From the NCBI GenBank assembly GCA_016283985.1, contig JAEENZ010000137.1, positions 1 through 6,693 of the forward strand: a stretch of 6,693 nucleotides of DNA. The letters are read 5' to 3'. The notes under the pieces are model-generated. The model did no database searches, was not told the DNA's origin, and saw only the letters and a program-made list of their open reading frames with translations. A program made the translations under genes and the position numbers. The stretch comes from Bacteroidales bacterium (GTDB taxonomy: Bacteria; Bacteroidota; Bacteroidia; Bacteroidales; UBA932). Positions 1-5,651 of this stretch are shown here, in pieces; position 1 is the stretch's first letter; the number at the start of each line of letters is the position of its first letter.

Positions 1-26
1 AGAAAGATCCCAAGATCAATTTTTAA
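1..26 (+). CDS. Possible 3' end of the upstream gene (partial)
   Basis: One reading frame runs in from the left edge and ends KDPKINF-stop, with TAA at 24-26, 12 nt before infA. The spacing matches the short gaps in the rest of the operon. In Bacteroidales the gene before infA is commonly map (methionine aminopeptidase) or otherwise secY. Seven residues are too few to identify the protein, so this call rests on spacing and synteny only. Confidence 0.3.
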
Positions 27-38
27 CGTATTATATCA

Positions 39-257
39 ATGTCAAAACAAGTAGCAATAGAACAAGATGGAAAGGTTATAGAGACCCTTCCAAACGCGAT
101 GTTCAAGGTCGAGCTTGAGAACGGTCACGTGCTTCTCTGCAACATTTCGGGGAAGATGCGTATGAACTTTATCCACATACTTCTGGGCGACAAGGTGCGC
201 GTTGAGATTTCACCGTACGATTTGACCAAGGGAAGAATATCTTTCAGATACAAATAA
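39..257 (+). CDS. infA: Translation initiation factor IF-1
   Basis: The 72-residue product has the exact length of E. coli IF-1 and aligns along its whole length. It is a single S1-type OB fold that binds the 30S A site during initiation and assists IF-2 and IF-3. Diagnostic stretches are [16 protein letters not shown] (about residues 15-30), ISGKMRMN (36-43), GDKVRVE (50-56) and [10 protein letters not shown] (58-67). The ATG at 39 gives the canonical N-terminus. No GGAGG-like site precedes it, only the AT-rich run TTATATCA, as is usual in Bacteroidota. The rpmJ start lies 12 nt beyond the stop, so the two are cotranscribed. No promoter is visible in the 38 nt upstream, so transcription presumably enters from the preceding ribosomal-protein genes. 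Confidence 0.97.
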   Translation: MSKQVAIEQDGKVIETLPNAMFKVELENGHVLLCNISGKMRMNFIHILLGDKVRVEISPYDLTKGRISFRYK

Positions 258-269
258 AAACATAACGAT

Positions 270-386
270 ATGAAAGTCAAAACATCCATCAAGAAGCGCA
301 GTGAAGATTGCAAGATCGTGAAGCGTAAAGGCCGTCTTTACGTCATTTGCAAGAAGAACCCCAAGTTCAAGATGCGCCAGGGATAA
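270..386 (+). CDS. rpmJ: 50S ribosomal protein L36 (bL36)
   Basis: This 38-codon gene begins [10 protein letters not shown] and ends KFKMRQG, matching the length and both ends of bL36, a small late-assembling 50S protein that contacts 23S rRNA. Canonical zinc-type L36 (E. coli) uses Cys11, Cys14, Cys27 and His33. Here residue 11 is Ser, 14 and 27 are Cys, and 33 is Phe, so only two of four ligands remain and the zinc ribbon is probably not formed. Related Bacteroides L36 proteins, as I recall them, also lack most of the ligands, so this looks like a lineage state rather than decay. It sits between infA and rpsM, the standard position, with gaps of 12 and 33 nt. The start is preceded by an A-rich stretch and no Shine-Dalgarno. 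Confidence 0.95.
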   Translation: MKVKTSIKKRSEDCKIVKRKGRLYVICKKNPKFKMRQG

Positions 387-388
387 TC

Positions 389-403
389 AATTGTCTAACA
401 ATT
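389..403 (+). repeat. Short inverted repeat in the rpmJ-rpsM gap
   Basis: AATTGT (389-394) and ACAATT (398-403) form a perfect 6-bp arm pair around the trinucleotide CTA, just after the rpmJ stop and 16 nt before the rpsM start. No T-run follows, so it is not an intrinsic terminator. The RNA hairpin would be AU-rich and weak. It could be an RNA-processing or translational-control element for rpsM, or chance in AT-rich intergenic DNA. Confidence 0.35.
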
Positions 404-419
404 AAGTACAAGTATAATT

Positions 420-794
420 ATGGCAAGAATAGCCGGTGTTGATTTACCAAACAACAAAAGAGGTGATGTAGGCCTTACCTACATCTACGGTATCGGCCGC
501 AGCACAGCCTCCAAGATCCTGGAGAAGTGCGGCATCGATCCTAACATCAAGGTTGGCGACTGGGATGATGCACAGACAGCAGCAATCCGTGCCGAAGTCG
601 GTGAGCTCAAGATCGAAGGTGAACTCCGTTCCACCGTTCAGATGAACATCAAGCGACTCATGGATATCGGTTGCTACCGTGGCATCCGTCACCGTGTCGG
701 CCTCCCTGTCCGCGGGCAGAGCACCAAGAACAACGCCCGTACCCGCAAGGGTAAGAAGAAGACTGTTGCCAACAAGAAGAAGGCGACCAAGTAA
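420..794 (+). CDS. rpsM: 30S ribosomal protein S13 (uS13)
   Basis: The 124-residue product (E. coli S13 has 118) is a 30S head protein that contacts the P-site tRNA and forms intersubunit bridges to the 50S subunit. It starts [10 protein letters not shown]. The helix-turn-helix-like segment [14 protein letters not shown] lies at about 21-34. The family signature [13 protein letters not shown] (88-100) is followed by [12 protein letters not shown] (102-113). The lysine-rich tail reaches toward tRNA in known structures. The ATG at 420 yields the conserved N-terminus and is preceded by AATT with no Shine-Dalgarno. rpsK begins 13 nt after the stop. In E. coli the S4 repressor acts on a pseudoknot ahead of rpsM; the 33-nt gap here leaves little room for a comparable leader, so regulation is probably organised differently. 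Confidence 0.97.
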   Translation: MARIAGVDLPNNKRGDVGLTYIYGIGRSTASKILEKCGIDPNIKVGDWDDAQTAAIRAEVGELKIEGELRSTVQMNIKRLMDIGCYRGIRHRVGLPVRGQSTKNNARTRKGKKKTVANKKKATK

Positions 795-807
795 AAAGCA
801 GTGAATT

Positions 808-1194
808 ATGGCAAAGAAAACTACAACATCCAAGAGAGTTGTCAAGGTAGAAGCTTATGGGCAGGCCCATATCTCCTCTACTTTCAACAACGTTATCGTG
901 TCTCTGACCAATGCTCAGGGGCAGGTAATCAGCTGGGGTTCTGCTGGTAAGTGCGGTTTCCGCGGTTCCAAGAAGAACACCCCCTATGCTGCCCAGATGG
1001 CAGCGGAAGATGCCGCCAAGACTGCTTTCGATGCAGGTCTTCGCAAGGTTAAAGTATTTGTAAAGGGCCCTGGCGCCGGTCGTGAATCCGCCATCCGCAC
1101 CATCAACAACGCAGGCATCATCGTCACCGAGATCGTCGACGTGACCCCCATGCCCCACAACGGATGCCGTCCGAAAGGCCGTCGTAAAGTTTAA
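808..1194 (+). CDS. rpsK: 30S ribosomal protein S11 (uS11)
   Basis: The 128-residue product has nearly the same length as E. coli S11 (129). It lies on the 30S platform near the Shine-Dalgarno/anti-Shine-Dalgarno helix and the E-site mRNA. Diagnostic segments are [15 protein letters not shown] (about 21-35), [21 protein letters not shown] (43-63, with the usual small-residue and basic pattern), [11 protein letters not shown] (87-97) and the terminal [11 protein letters not shown] (116-126). Asn118-Gly119 corresponds to the Asn-Gly site reported to form isoaspartate in E. coli S11. The ending PKGRRKV departs slightly from the common PPKRRRV. The ATG at 808 follows AATT and has no Shine-Dalgarno. 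The gene lies 13 nt after rpsM and 19 nt before rpsD. Confidence 0.97.
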   Translation: MAKKTTTSKRVVKVEAYGQAHISSTFNNVIVSLTNAQGQVISWGSAGKCGFRGSKKNTPYAAQMAAEDAAKTAFDAGLRKVKVFVKGPGAGRESAIRTINNAGIIVTEIVDVTPMPHNGCRPKGRRKV

Positions 1195-1213
1195 CGTTTA
1201 AAGACTAGAAACT

Positions 1214-1816
1214 ATGGCAAGATATACAGGCCCTACCACCAAGATCGCCCGTAAGTTCGGCGAACCTATCTTCGGTGCAGACAAAGATTTCGAAAAGAGA
1301 AACTATCCTCCGGGACAGCACGGTCTCGCAGCCAAGCGCAAAAAGAGCAAGGAATACGGGAACCAGCTCAAGGAGAAGCAGAAGGTGAAGTATATGTACG
1401 GAGTTCTGGAGCGCCAGTTCCACAACACCTACGACAAGGCTTCCCGCATGCCCGGCCAGAAGGGTGAGAACCTCGTTCTCCTCCTCGAGAGCCGTCTCGA
1501 CAACGTGGTTTACCGTCTTGGCATCGCTCCCTCCAGGGCAGCCGCACGCCAGCTCGTCAGCCACCGTCACATCACCCTCAACGGCGCCGTCTGCAACGTT
1601 CCTTCCGCATTCGTGAAGGCCGGTGACGTCGTCGCAGTCCGCGAGAGGAGCAAGACCCTCGAGGTAATCACCGCTTCGGTCGCAAACGCCACCAAGTACT
1701 CCTGGCTGGAGTTCGACGCCCAGACCCTCAGCGGCAAGTTCCTCAACATGCCTCTCCGCGCAGACATCCCCGAGAACATCAACGAGCAGCTCATCGTCGA
1801 TCTGTACTCCAAGTAA
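1214..1816 (+). CDS. rpsD: 30S ribosomal protein S4 (uS4)
   Basis: The 200-residue product (E. coli S4 has 206) is a primary 16S rRNA binder that nucleates assembly of the 30S body. It starts [16 protein letters not shown]. The conserved YPPGQHG occurs at 31-37. The S4 RNA-binding domain covers about 91-145, from [13 protein letters not shown] through [18 protein letters not shown] (107-124) to GDVVAVRE (137-144). The N-terminal region has no cysteines, so it is the zinc-free form. In E. coli S4 autogenously represses this operon; nothing here shows whether that holds, and the leader of rpsM is short. The start follows AACT without a Shine-Dalgarno. The gene ends 21 nt before rpoA. Confidence 0.97.
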   Translation: MARYTGPTTKIARKFGEPIFGADKDFEKRNYPPGQHGLAAKRKKSKEYGNQLKEKQKVKYMYGVLERQFHNTYDKASRMPGQKGENLVLLLESRLDNVVYRLGIAPSRAAARQLVSHRHITLNGAVCNVPSAFVKAGDVVAVRERSKTLEVITASVANATKYSWLEFDAQTLSGKFLNMPLRADIPENINEQLIVDLYSK

Positions 1817-1837
1817 CCAATTAACACCCAAACGATT

Positions 1838-2845
1838 ATGGCAATCTTAGCATTCCAGAAACCCGACAAGGTCATCATGCTCGAAGGCTCCGACACCCTC
1901 GGACGTTTCGAGTTCCGCCCTCTCGAGCCCGGTTACGGCCAGACTATCGGCAACGCCCTCCGGCGTATTCTACTCGCTTCCCTTGAAGGATTTGCCATCA
2001 GCCAGATACGCATTGCAGGCGTCGACCAGGAATTCGCAACCATTCCCGGTGTCATCGAAGGCATGCAGGACATCATCCTCAACCTCAAGCAGGTTCGTTT
2101 CAAGAGGATGGTCGAAGGCGTAGACAGCGAAGAGGCAAGGATCGTCATCAGCGGCAAGCCTGAGTTCAAAGCGGAGGACATCTCCAAAGGATTGTCTTCT
2201 TTCACGGTGTTAAACCCTGATCAGCACATCTGCTCCCTGGAGCCTTCGGTAAAGATCGAGATCAACATCCTCATCACAAGGGGACGCGGTTTCGTTCCCG
2301 CCGAGGAATCCCGCGACGAAAACACCCCTATCGGAACCATTCCGGTAGATGCCATCTACACCCCTATCCGCAAGGTCAACTGGAGCGTGGAGAACTGGCG
2401 CGTCGAGCAGAAGACTGACTACGAGAAGCTCAACCTCGAGATTGAAACCGACGGTTCCATCTCCCCGAGCGCCGCCCTTCAGGACGCAGCAAACATCCTT
2501 ATCTATCACTTCAAGCTCTTCACCGACGACAACAAGATCTCTATCGAGAGCCCTCTTGAGTCCGACAGCAAGGAGCTTGACGAGGAAAGCCTCCGCATGA
2601 GGCACGTCCTCCTCACCAAACTTTCCGACATGGGACTTTCCGTCCGCGCGTTCAACTGCCTCAAGGCCGCCGACATCGACACTTTCGCCGACCTGGTGTC
2701 CTACAGCCGCGCCGAACTGATGAAGTTCCGCAACTTCGGACGCAAGTCCCTCAACGAGATCGACCTGCTGGTGGAGAAGATGAAGCTTTCATTCGGAATG
2801 GATGTCACGAAGTACAATATTGAACCCAAGAAAAAGAATATCTAA
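1838..2845 (+). CDS. rpoA: DNA-directed RNA polymerase subunit alpha
   Basis: The 335-residue product is a full-length alpha subunit (E. coli 329). The N-terminal domain, about 1-232, dimerises and scaffolds beta and beta'. It contains [20 protein letters not shown] (32-51), where Arg42/Arg43 match the beta-contacting arginines near E. coli Arg45. A charged linker, roughly 233-252 ([15 protein letters not shown]), leads to the C-terminal domain. This has [14 protein letters not shown] (267-280) and FGRKSLNEI (300-308). Arg270 and Asn273 correspond to the E. coli UP-element and activator contacts Arg265 and Asn268, and Lys303/Ser304 to Lys298/Ser299. DNA contact by the C-terminal domain is therefore expected. 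The lysine-rich end PKKKNI is an extra tail. The rplQ start follows the stop by only 2 nt, suggesting translational coupling. The start codon has no Shine-Dalgarno. Confidence 0.98.
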   Translation: MAILAFQKPDKVIMLEGSDTLGRFEFRPLEPGYGQTIGNALRRILLASLEGFAISQIRIAGVDQEFATIPGVIEGMQDIILNLKQVRFKRMVEGVDSEEARIVISGKPEFKAEDISKGLSSFTVLNPDQHICSLEPSVKIEINILITRGRGFVPAEESRDENTPIGTIPVDAIYTPIRKVNWSVENWRVEQKTDYEKLNLEIETDGSISPSAALQDAANILIYHFKLFTDDNKISIESPLESDSKELDEESLRMRHVLLTKLSDMGLSVRAFNCLKAADIDTFADLVSYSRAELMKFRNFGRKSLNEIDLLVEKMKLSFGMDVTKYNIEPKKKNI

Positions 2846-2847
2846 CG

Positions 2848-3354
2848 ATGAGACACAATAAAGCAGTTAATCATCTCGGACGCAAGAGCGGACACCGCAA
2901 GGCTCTCCTCGCCAACATGGCTTCCTCGCTTATCCTCCACAAGAGGATCATCACCACCGAGGCCAAGGCAAAGGCTCTCAAGCCCTATGTGGAACCGCTT
3001 ATCACCAAGAGCAAGGAAGACACCACGCACAACCGCCGTGTCGTCTTCAGCTATCTCAAGGACAAGAACGCAGTCAGCGAGCTTTTCCGCACCATCGCCC
3101 CCAAGATCGCAGACCGTCCGGGCGGATACCTCCGTATCCTCCATGTCGGTTTCCGTCAGGGAGATGCTGCCGAGATGGCTCTGATCGAATTCGTCGACTT
3201 CAATGAGGCCGCCCTCGCAGGCAGCGCCAAGAAGGAAGCGAAGAAGACCACCCGCCGCAGCCGCGCCAAGAAGGCCGAGGCCGCTCCCGCCGAAGAGGCG
3301 CCCGCAGCCGAAGCACCCGTCGAGGCACCTGCCGAGGAGCCCAAGGCTGAATAA
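2848..3354 (+). CDS. rplQ: 50S ribosomal protein L17 (bL17) with charged C-terminal tail
   Basis: The 168-residue product has a normal L17 core and a tail of about 45 residues (E. coli L17 has 127). L17 lies near the polypeptide exit region of the 50S subunit. The core shows [20 protein letters not shown] (1-20), [19 protein letters not shown] (28-46), [16 protein letters not shown] (65-80) and [15 protein letters not shown] (92-106). The tail has two parts: a K/R-rich stretch (about 127-142), then an Ala/Pro/Glu-rich stretch (about 143-168) built of repeated APAEE-like units. Such tails occur in other Bacteroidota L17 proteins; their function is not known to me. The gene begins 2 nt after rpoA, is last in the operon, and is followed by an intrinsic terminator. 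Confidence 0.97.
   Translation: MRHNKAVNHLGRKSGHRKALLANMASSLILHKRIITTEAKAKALKPYVEPLITKSKEDTTHNRRVVFSYLKDKNAVSELFRTIAPKIADRPGGYLRILHVGFRQGDAAEMALIEFVDFNEAALAGSAKKEAKKTTRRSRAKKAEAAPAEEAPAAEAPVEAPAEEPKAE
3280..3342 (+). repeat. Ala/Pro/Glu low-complexity repeats within rplQ
   Basis: This stretch encodes L17 residues 145-165, imperfect four- to five-residue units of the APAEE / APAAE / APVEA / APAEE kind. The DNA repeats GCC/GCA-CCC-GAG-like codons. The unit boundaries drift, which fits slippage-driven length variation in an unstructured tail. It stays in frame with rplQ. Confidence 0.55.
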
Positions 3355-3372
3355 AAAGCAACCATAAAAATT

Positions 3373-3407
3373 GAAGGGGGAAATTGATATTTCTCCCTTC
3401 TTTTTTT
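3373..3407 (+). terminator. Intrinsic terminator after rplQ
   Basis: GAAGGGGGAAAT (3373-3384) pairs with ATTTCTCCCTTC (3389-3400) over 12 positions, all Watson-Crick except one G-U wobble (3379 with 3394), closing a 4-nt TGAT loop. Seven T residues (3401-3407) follow at once. It begins 18 nt after the rplQ stop and should end the ribosomal-protein operon transcript. The opposite strand lacks an equally long T-run, so it acts mainly in the + direction. Confidence 0.92.
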
Positions 3408-3414
3408 ATATTTG
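3383..3414 (+). promoter_or_regulatory. Bacteroides-type promoter for hppA
   Basis: TATATTTG at 3407-3414 is a perfect match to the Bacteroidota primary-sigma -7 consensus TAnnTTTG. ATTG at 3383-3386 supplies the TTG core of the -33 element, with a 20-nt spacer, which fits the known -33/-7 geometry. By that geometry transcription would start near 3418, giving a leader of about 23 nt before the hppA ATG. The -33 element lies at the loop of the rplQ terminator hairpin and the -7 element begins on the last T of its T-run. The call is from sequence match, without transcript data. Confidence 0.78.
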
Positions 3415-3440
3415 TATTCCGTAACTAAAACAAAACTGAT

Positions 3441-5645
3441 ATGGATCCTCTATTCTATGCAGTACCTGCGGCTTCGGTCATCGCACTTCTTTTCGCCGCA
3501 ATCTTCTATCACCAGATGAAAAAGGAAGATGAAGGTACTCCAACAATGAAAAAGATCGCCCAATACGTTCGCGAAGGTGCAATGGCATACCTTAGGCAGC
3601 AGTACAAGGTGGTTATCATCGTATTCGTAGTCCTTGCGGTATTCTTCGCCGTCCTGGCATACGGCTTCGGCGTACAGAACCCCTGGGTGCCGTTCGCCTT
3701 CCTCACCGGAGGTTTCTTCTCCGGCCTCGCGGGCTTCATCGGCATGCGCACTGCCACCTATGCATCCGGCCGCACGGCCAACGCCGCCCGCCGCAGCCTT
3801 AACTCCGGCCTCAAGGTCGCTTTCCGCTCCGGCGCGGTCATGGGTCTCACCGTCGTGGGTCTTGGCCTGCTGGATATCGCCCTCTGGTTCATCCTCCTCA
3901 ACATCTTCGTGAAGGATGCCAGCATGGCCCAGAAGCTCGTCATAATCACCACCACCATGCTCACCTTCGGAATGGGTGCCTCCACTCAGGCCCTCTTCGC
4001 CCGTGTGGGCGGCGGAATCTACACCAAGGCTGCCGACGTGGGAGCCGACATCGTGGGAAAGGTCGAATCTGACCTTCCGGAAGATGATCCCCGCAACCCG
4101 GCTACCATCGCCGACAACGTTGGCGACAACGTAGGTGACGTGGCCGGCATGGGAGCAGACCTCTACGAGAGCTACTGCGGCTCCATCCTTTCTACCATGG
4201 CCCTCGGCGCATCCGCATTCTATGCAGTAGGCCCCGAGATGCAGATGAAGGCCATCCTGGCACCTATGCTCATCGCCGCCGTCGGCGTGCTGCTGTCGGT
4301 GCTGAGCATCTTCACCGTCCGCACCAAGGAAGGCGCCGGCATGGCCCAGCTGCTCAAGAGCATGAGCTTCGGCACCAACCTCGCGGCCATCCTCAGCGGT
4401 GTCGCCGCATTCGGCATCCTCGCCCTGGTATTCGGCGTGCAGGACAACAACTGGTGGCATCTCTCCTGCTCAGTGGTTTCCGGCCTCATCGCCGGTGTCG
4501 TGATAGGCAAGGCCACCGAATACTACACTTCGCACTCCTATAAGCCGACGCAGAAACTCGCCGAGGCATCCCAGACCGGCCCCGCTACCGTCATCATCAA
4601 CGGCGTCGGCCTCGGAATGCTCTCCACCGCCATCCCCGTGATAGCGATCGTCTGCGCCATCGTGCTTGCATACCTCTTCGCCATCGGCTTCGACGTCAGG
4701 AACATCATGACCGCGGCCAACCTCAGCCAGGGCCTCTACGGAGTCGCCATCGCTGCCGTCGGAATGCTCAGCACCCTCGGCATTACCCTCGCTACCGACG
4801 CATACGGCCCCATCGCCGACAATGCCGGCGGCAACGCCCAGATGAGCGAACTCGAGCCTGAGGTCCGCGAGCGTACCGACGTCCTCGACGCCCTTGGCAA
4901 CACCACCGCCGCTACCGGCAAGGGCTTCGCCATCGGATCCGCCGCCCTGACCGCCCTTGCGCTGCTCGCATCCTATATCGAAGAGATCAAGATAGCCATC
5001 GGTCGTACCGCGGACGCCCTCATCAACGGAGTGGCCGCCGCCGAGGCATCCATACTCGACGTGCTCGCAGAGTTCAACGTCAGCCTCATGAATCCTACCG
5101 TACTTGCGGGCGTGTTCATCGGAGCGATGATGGCATTCCTCTTCTGCGGCCTCACCATGAACGCCGTCGGCCGCGCCGCCGGCAAGATGGTCATCGAGGT
5201 CCGCCGCCAGTTCCAGGAGATCAAGGGCATCCTCACCGGTGAGGGCACCCCGGATTACAAGCGCTGCGTGGAAATCTCCACCAAGGCTGCACAGCACGAG
5301 ATGCTGGTACCTTCCATCATCGCGATAGTCGTTCCCGTCATCACGGGCGTAGTGCTCGGAGTGGCCGGCGTGCTGGGCCTGCTCATCGGCGGCCTGGGCG
5401 CAGGCTTCGTGCTCGCAATCTTCATGGCCAACTCCGGCGGTGCCTGGGACAATGCCAAGAAGTACGTCGAGGAAGGCCACTTCGGAGGCAAGAACTCCGA
5501 GTGCCACCACGCTACCGTCGTGGGCGACACGGTCGGCGATCCCTTCAAGGATACGTCCGGTCCTTCGCTCAACATCCTCATCAAGCTGATGAGCATGGTC
5601 TCCATCGTCATGGCGGGACTTACAGTCGGACTTCATCTCCTTTAA
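3441..5645 (+). CDS. hppA: K+-dependent, ion-pumping membrane pyrophosphatase (probable Na+,H+-PPase)
   Basis: The 734-residue protein hydrolyses pyrophosphate and uses the energy to export cations across the inner membrane. Hydrophobic helices run through the whole length, consistent with the 16-helix fold. The pyrophosphate/Mg2+ site includes Arg188, [14 protein letters not shown] (190-203, with Lys196, Asp199, Asp203), Glu209, and NVGDNVGD (226-233, with Asp225, Asp229, Asp233). A second half-site is in [12 protein letters not shown] (453-464), and the final one in [14 protein letters not shown] (695-708). [10 protein letters not shown] has Ala490 and Gly493, the K+-dependent form; K+-independent enzymes carry Lys/Thr there. 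Glu243 in DLYESY is in the Na+-pump position. Thr89, Phe93 and Asp145 match residues I recall as marking the dual Na+,H+ subfamily of Bacteroides. The loop at about 513-550 is rather long. The gene has its own promoter, no Shine-Dalgarno, and lies 6 nt before the NagB-like gene. Confidence 0.96.
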   Translation: MDPLFYAVPAASVIALLFAAIFYHQMKKEDEGTPTMKKIAQYVREGAMAYLRQQYKVVIIVFVVLAVFFAVLAYGFGVQNPWVPFAFLTGGFFSGLAGFIGMRTATYASGRTANAARRSLNSGLKVAFRSGAVMGLTVVGLGLLDIALWFILLNIFVKDASMAQKLVIITTTMLTFGMGASTQALFARVGGGIYTKAADVGADIVGKVESDLPEDDPRNPATIADNVGDNVGDVAGMGADLYESYCGSILSTMALGASAFYAVGPEMQMKAILAPMLIAAVGVLLSVLSIFTVRTKEGAGMAQLLKSMSFGTNLAAILSGVAAFGILALVFGVQDNNWWHLSCSVVSGLIAGVVIGKATEYYTSHSYKPTQKLAEASQTGPATVIINGVGLGMLSTAIPVIAIVCAIVLAYLFAIGFDVRNIMTAANLSQGLYGVAIAAVGMLSTLGITLATDAYGPIADNAGGNAQMSELEPEVRERTDVLDALGNTTAATGKGFAIGSAALTALALLASYIEEIKIAIGRTADALINGVAAAEASILDVLAEFNVSLMNPTVLAGVFIGAMMAFLFCGLTMNAVGRAAGKMVIEVRRQFQEIKGILTGEGTPDYKRCVEISTKAAQHEMLVPSIIAIVVPVITGVVLGVAGVLGLLIGGLGAGFVLAIFMANSGGAWDNAKKYVEEGHFGGKNSECHHATVVGDTVGDPFKDTSGPSLNILIKLMSMVSIVMAGLTVGLHLL

Positions 5646-5651
5646 CAGCAT

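Noticed and set aside
1190..1206. TTTAACGTTTAAA near-palindrome at the rpsK stop, and the recurring TAACG near several starts
   Set aside because: TAACG arises mostly from TAA stop codons followed by CG in short gaps; the near-palindrome is too short and AT-rich to call an operator.
1205..1831. A 208-codon minus-strand open frame spanning rpsD
   Set aside because: It mirrors almost exactly the extent of rpsD, and its Leu/Val/Glu-rich translation is typical of antisense to codon-biased ribosomal genes.
2349..2600. An 83-codon plus-strand frame inside rpoA
   Set aside because: It is a Ser/Thr/Arg-rich out-of-frame translation of rpoA with no independent signal.
3366..3407. Extension of the rplQ terminator by pairing A3366-A3370 with the T-run
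   Set aside because: T3371 and T3372 face T residues at 3401-3402 and break the helix, so the stem was kept at 12 bp and the T-run left single-stranded.
3450..4460. A 336-codon minus-strand open frame opposite the first half of hppA
   Set aside because: It has the same shadow composition (Gly/His/Glu/Asp-rich), with no family motif and no plausible promoter at its 5' side.
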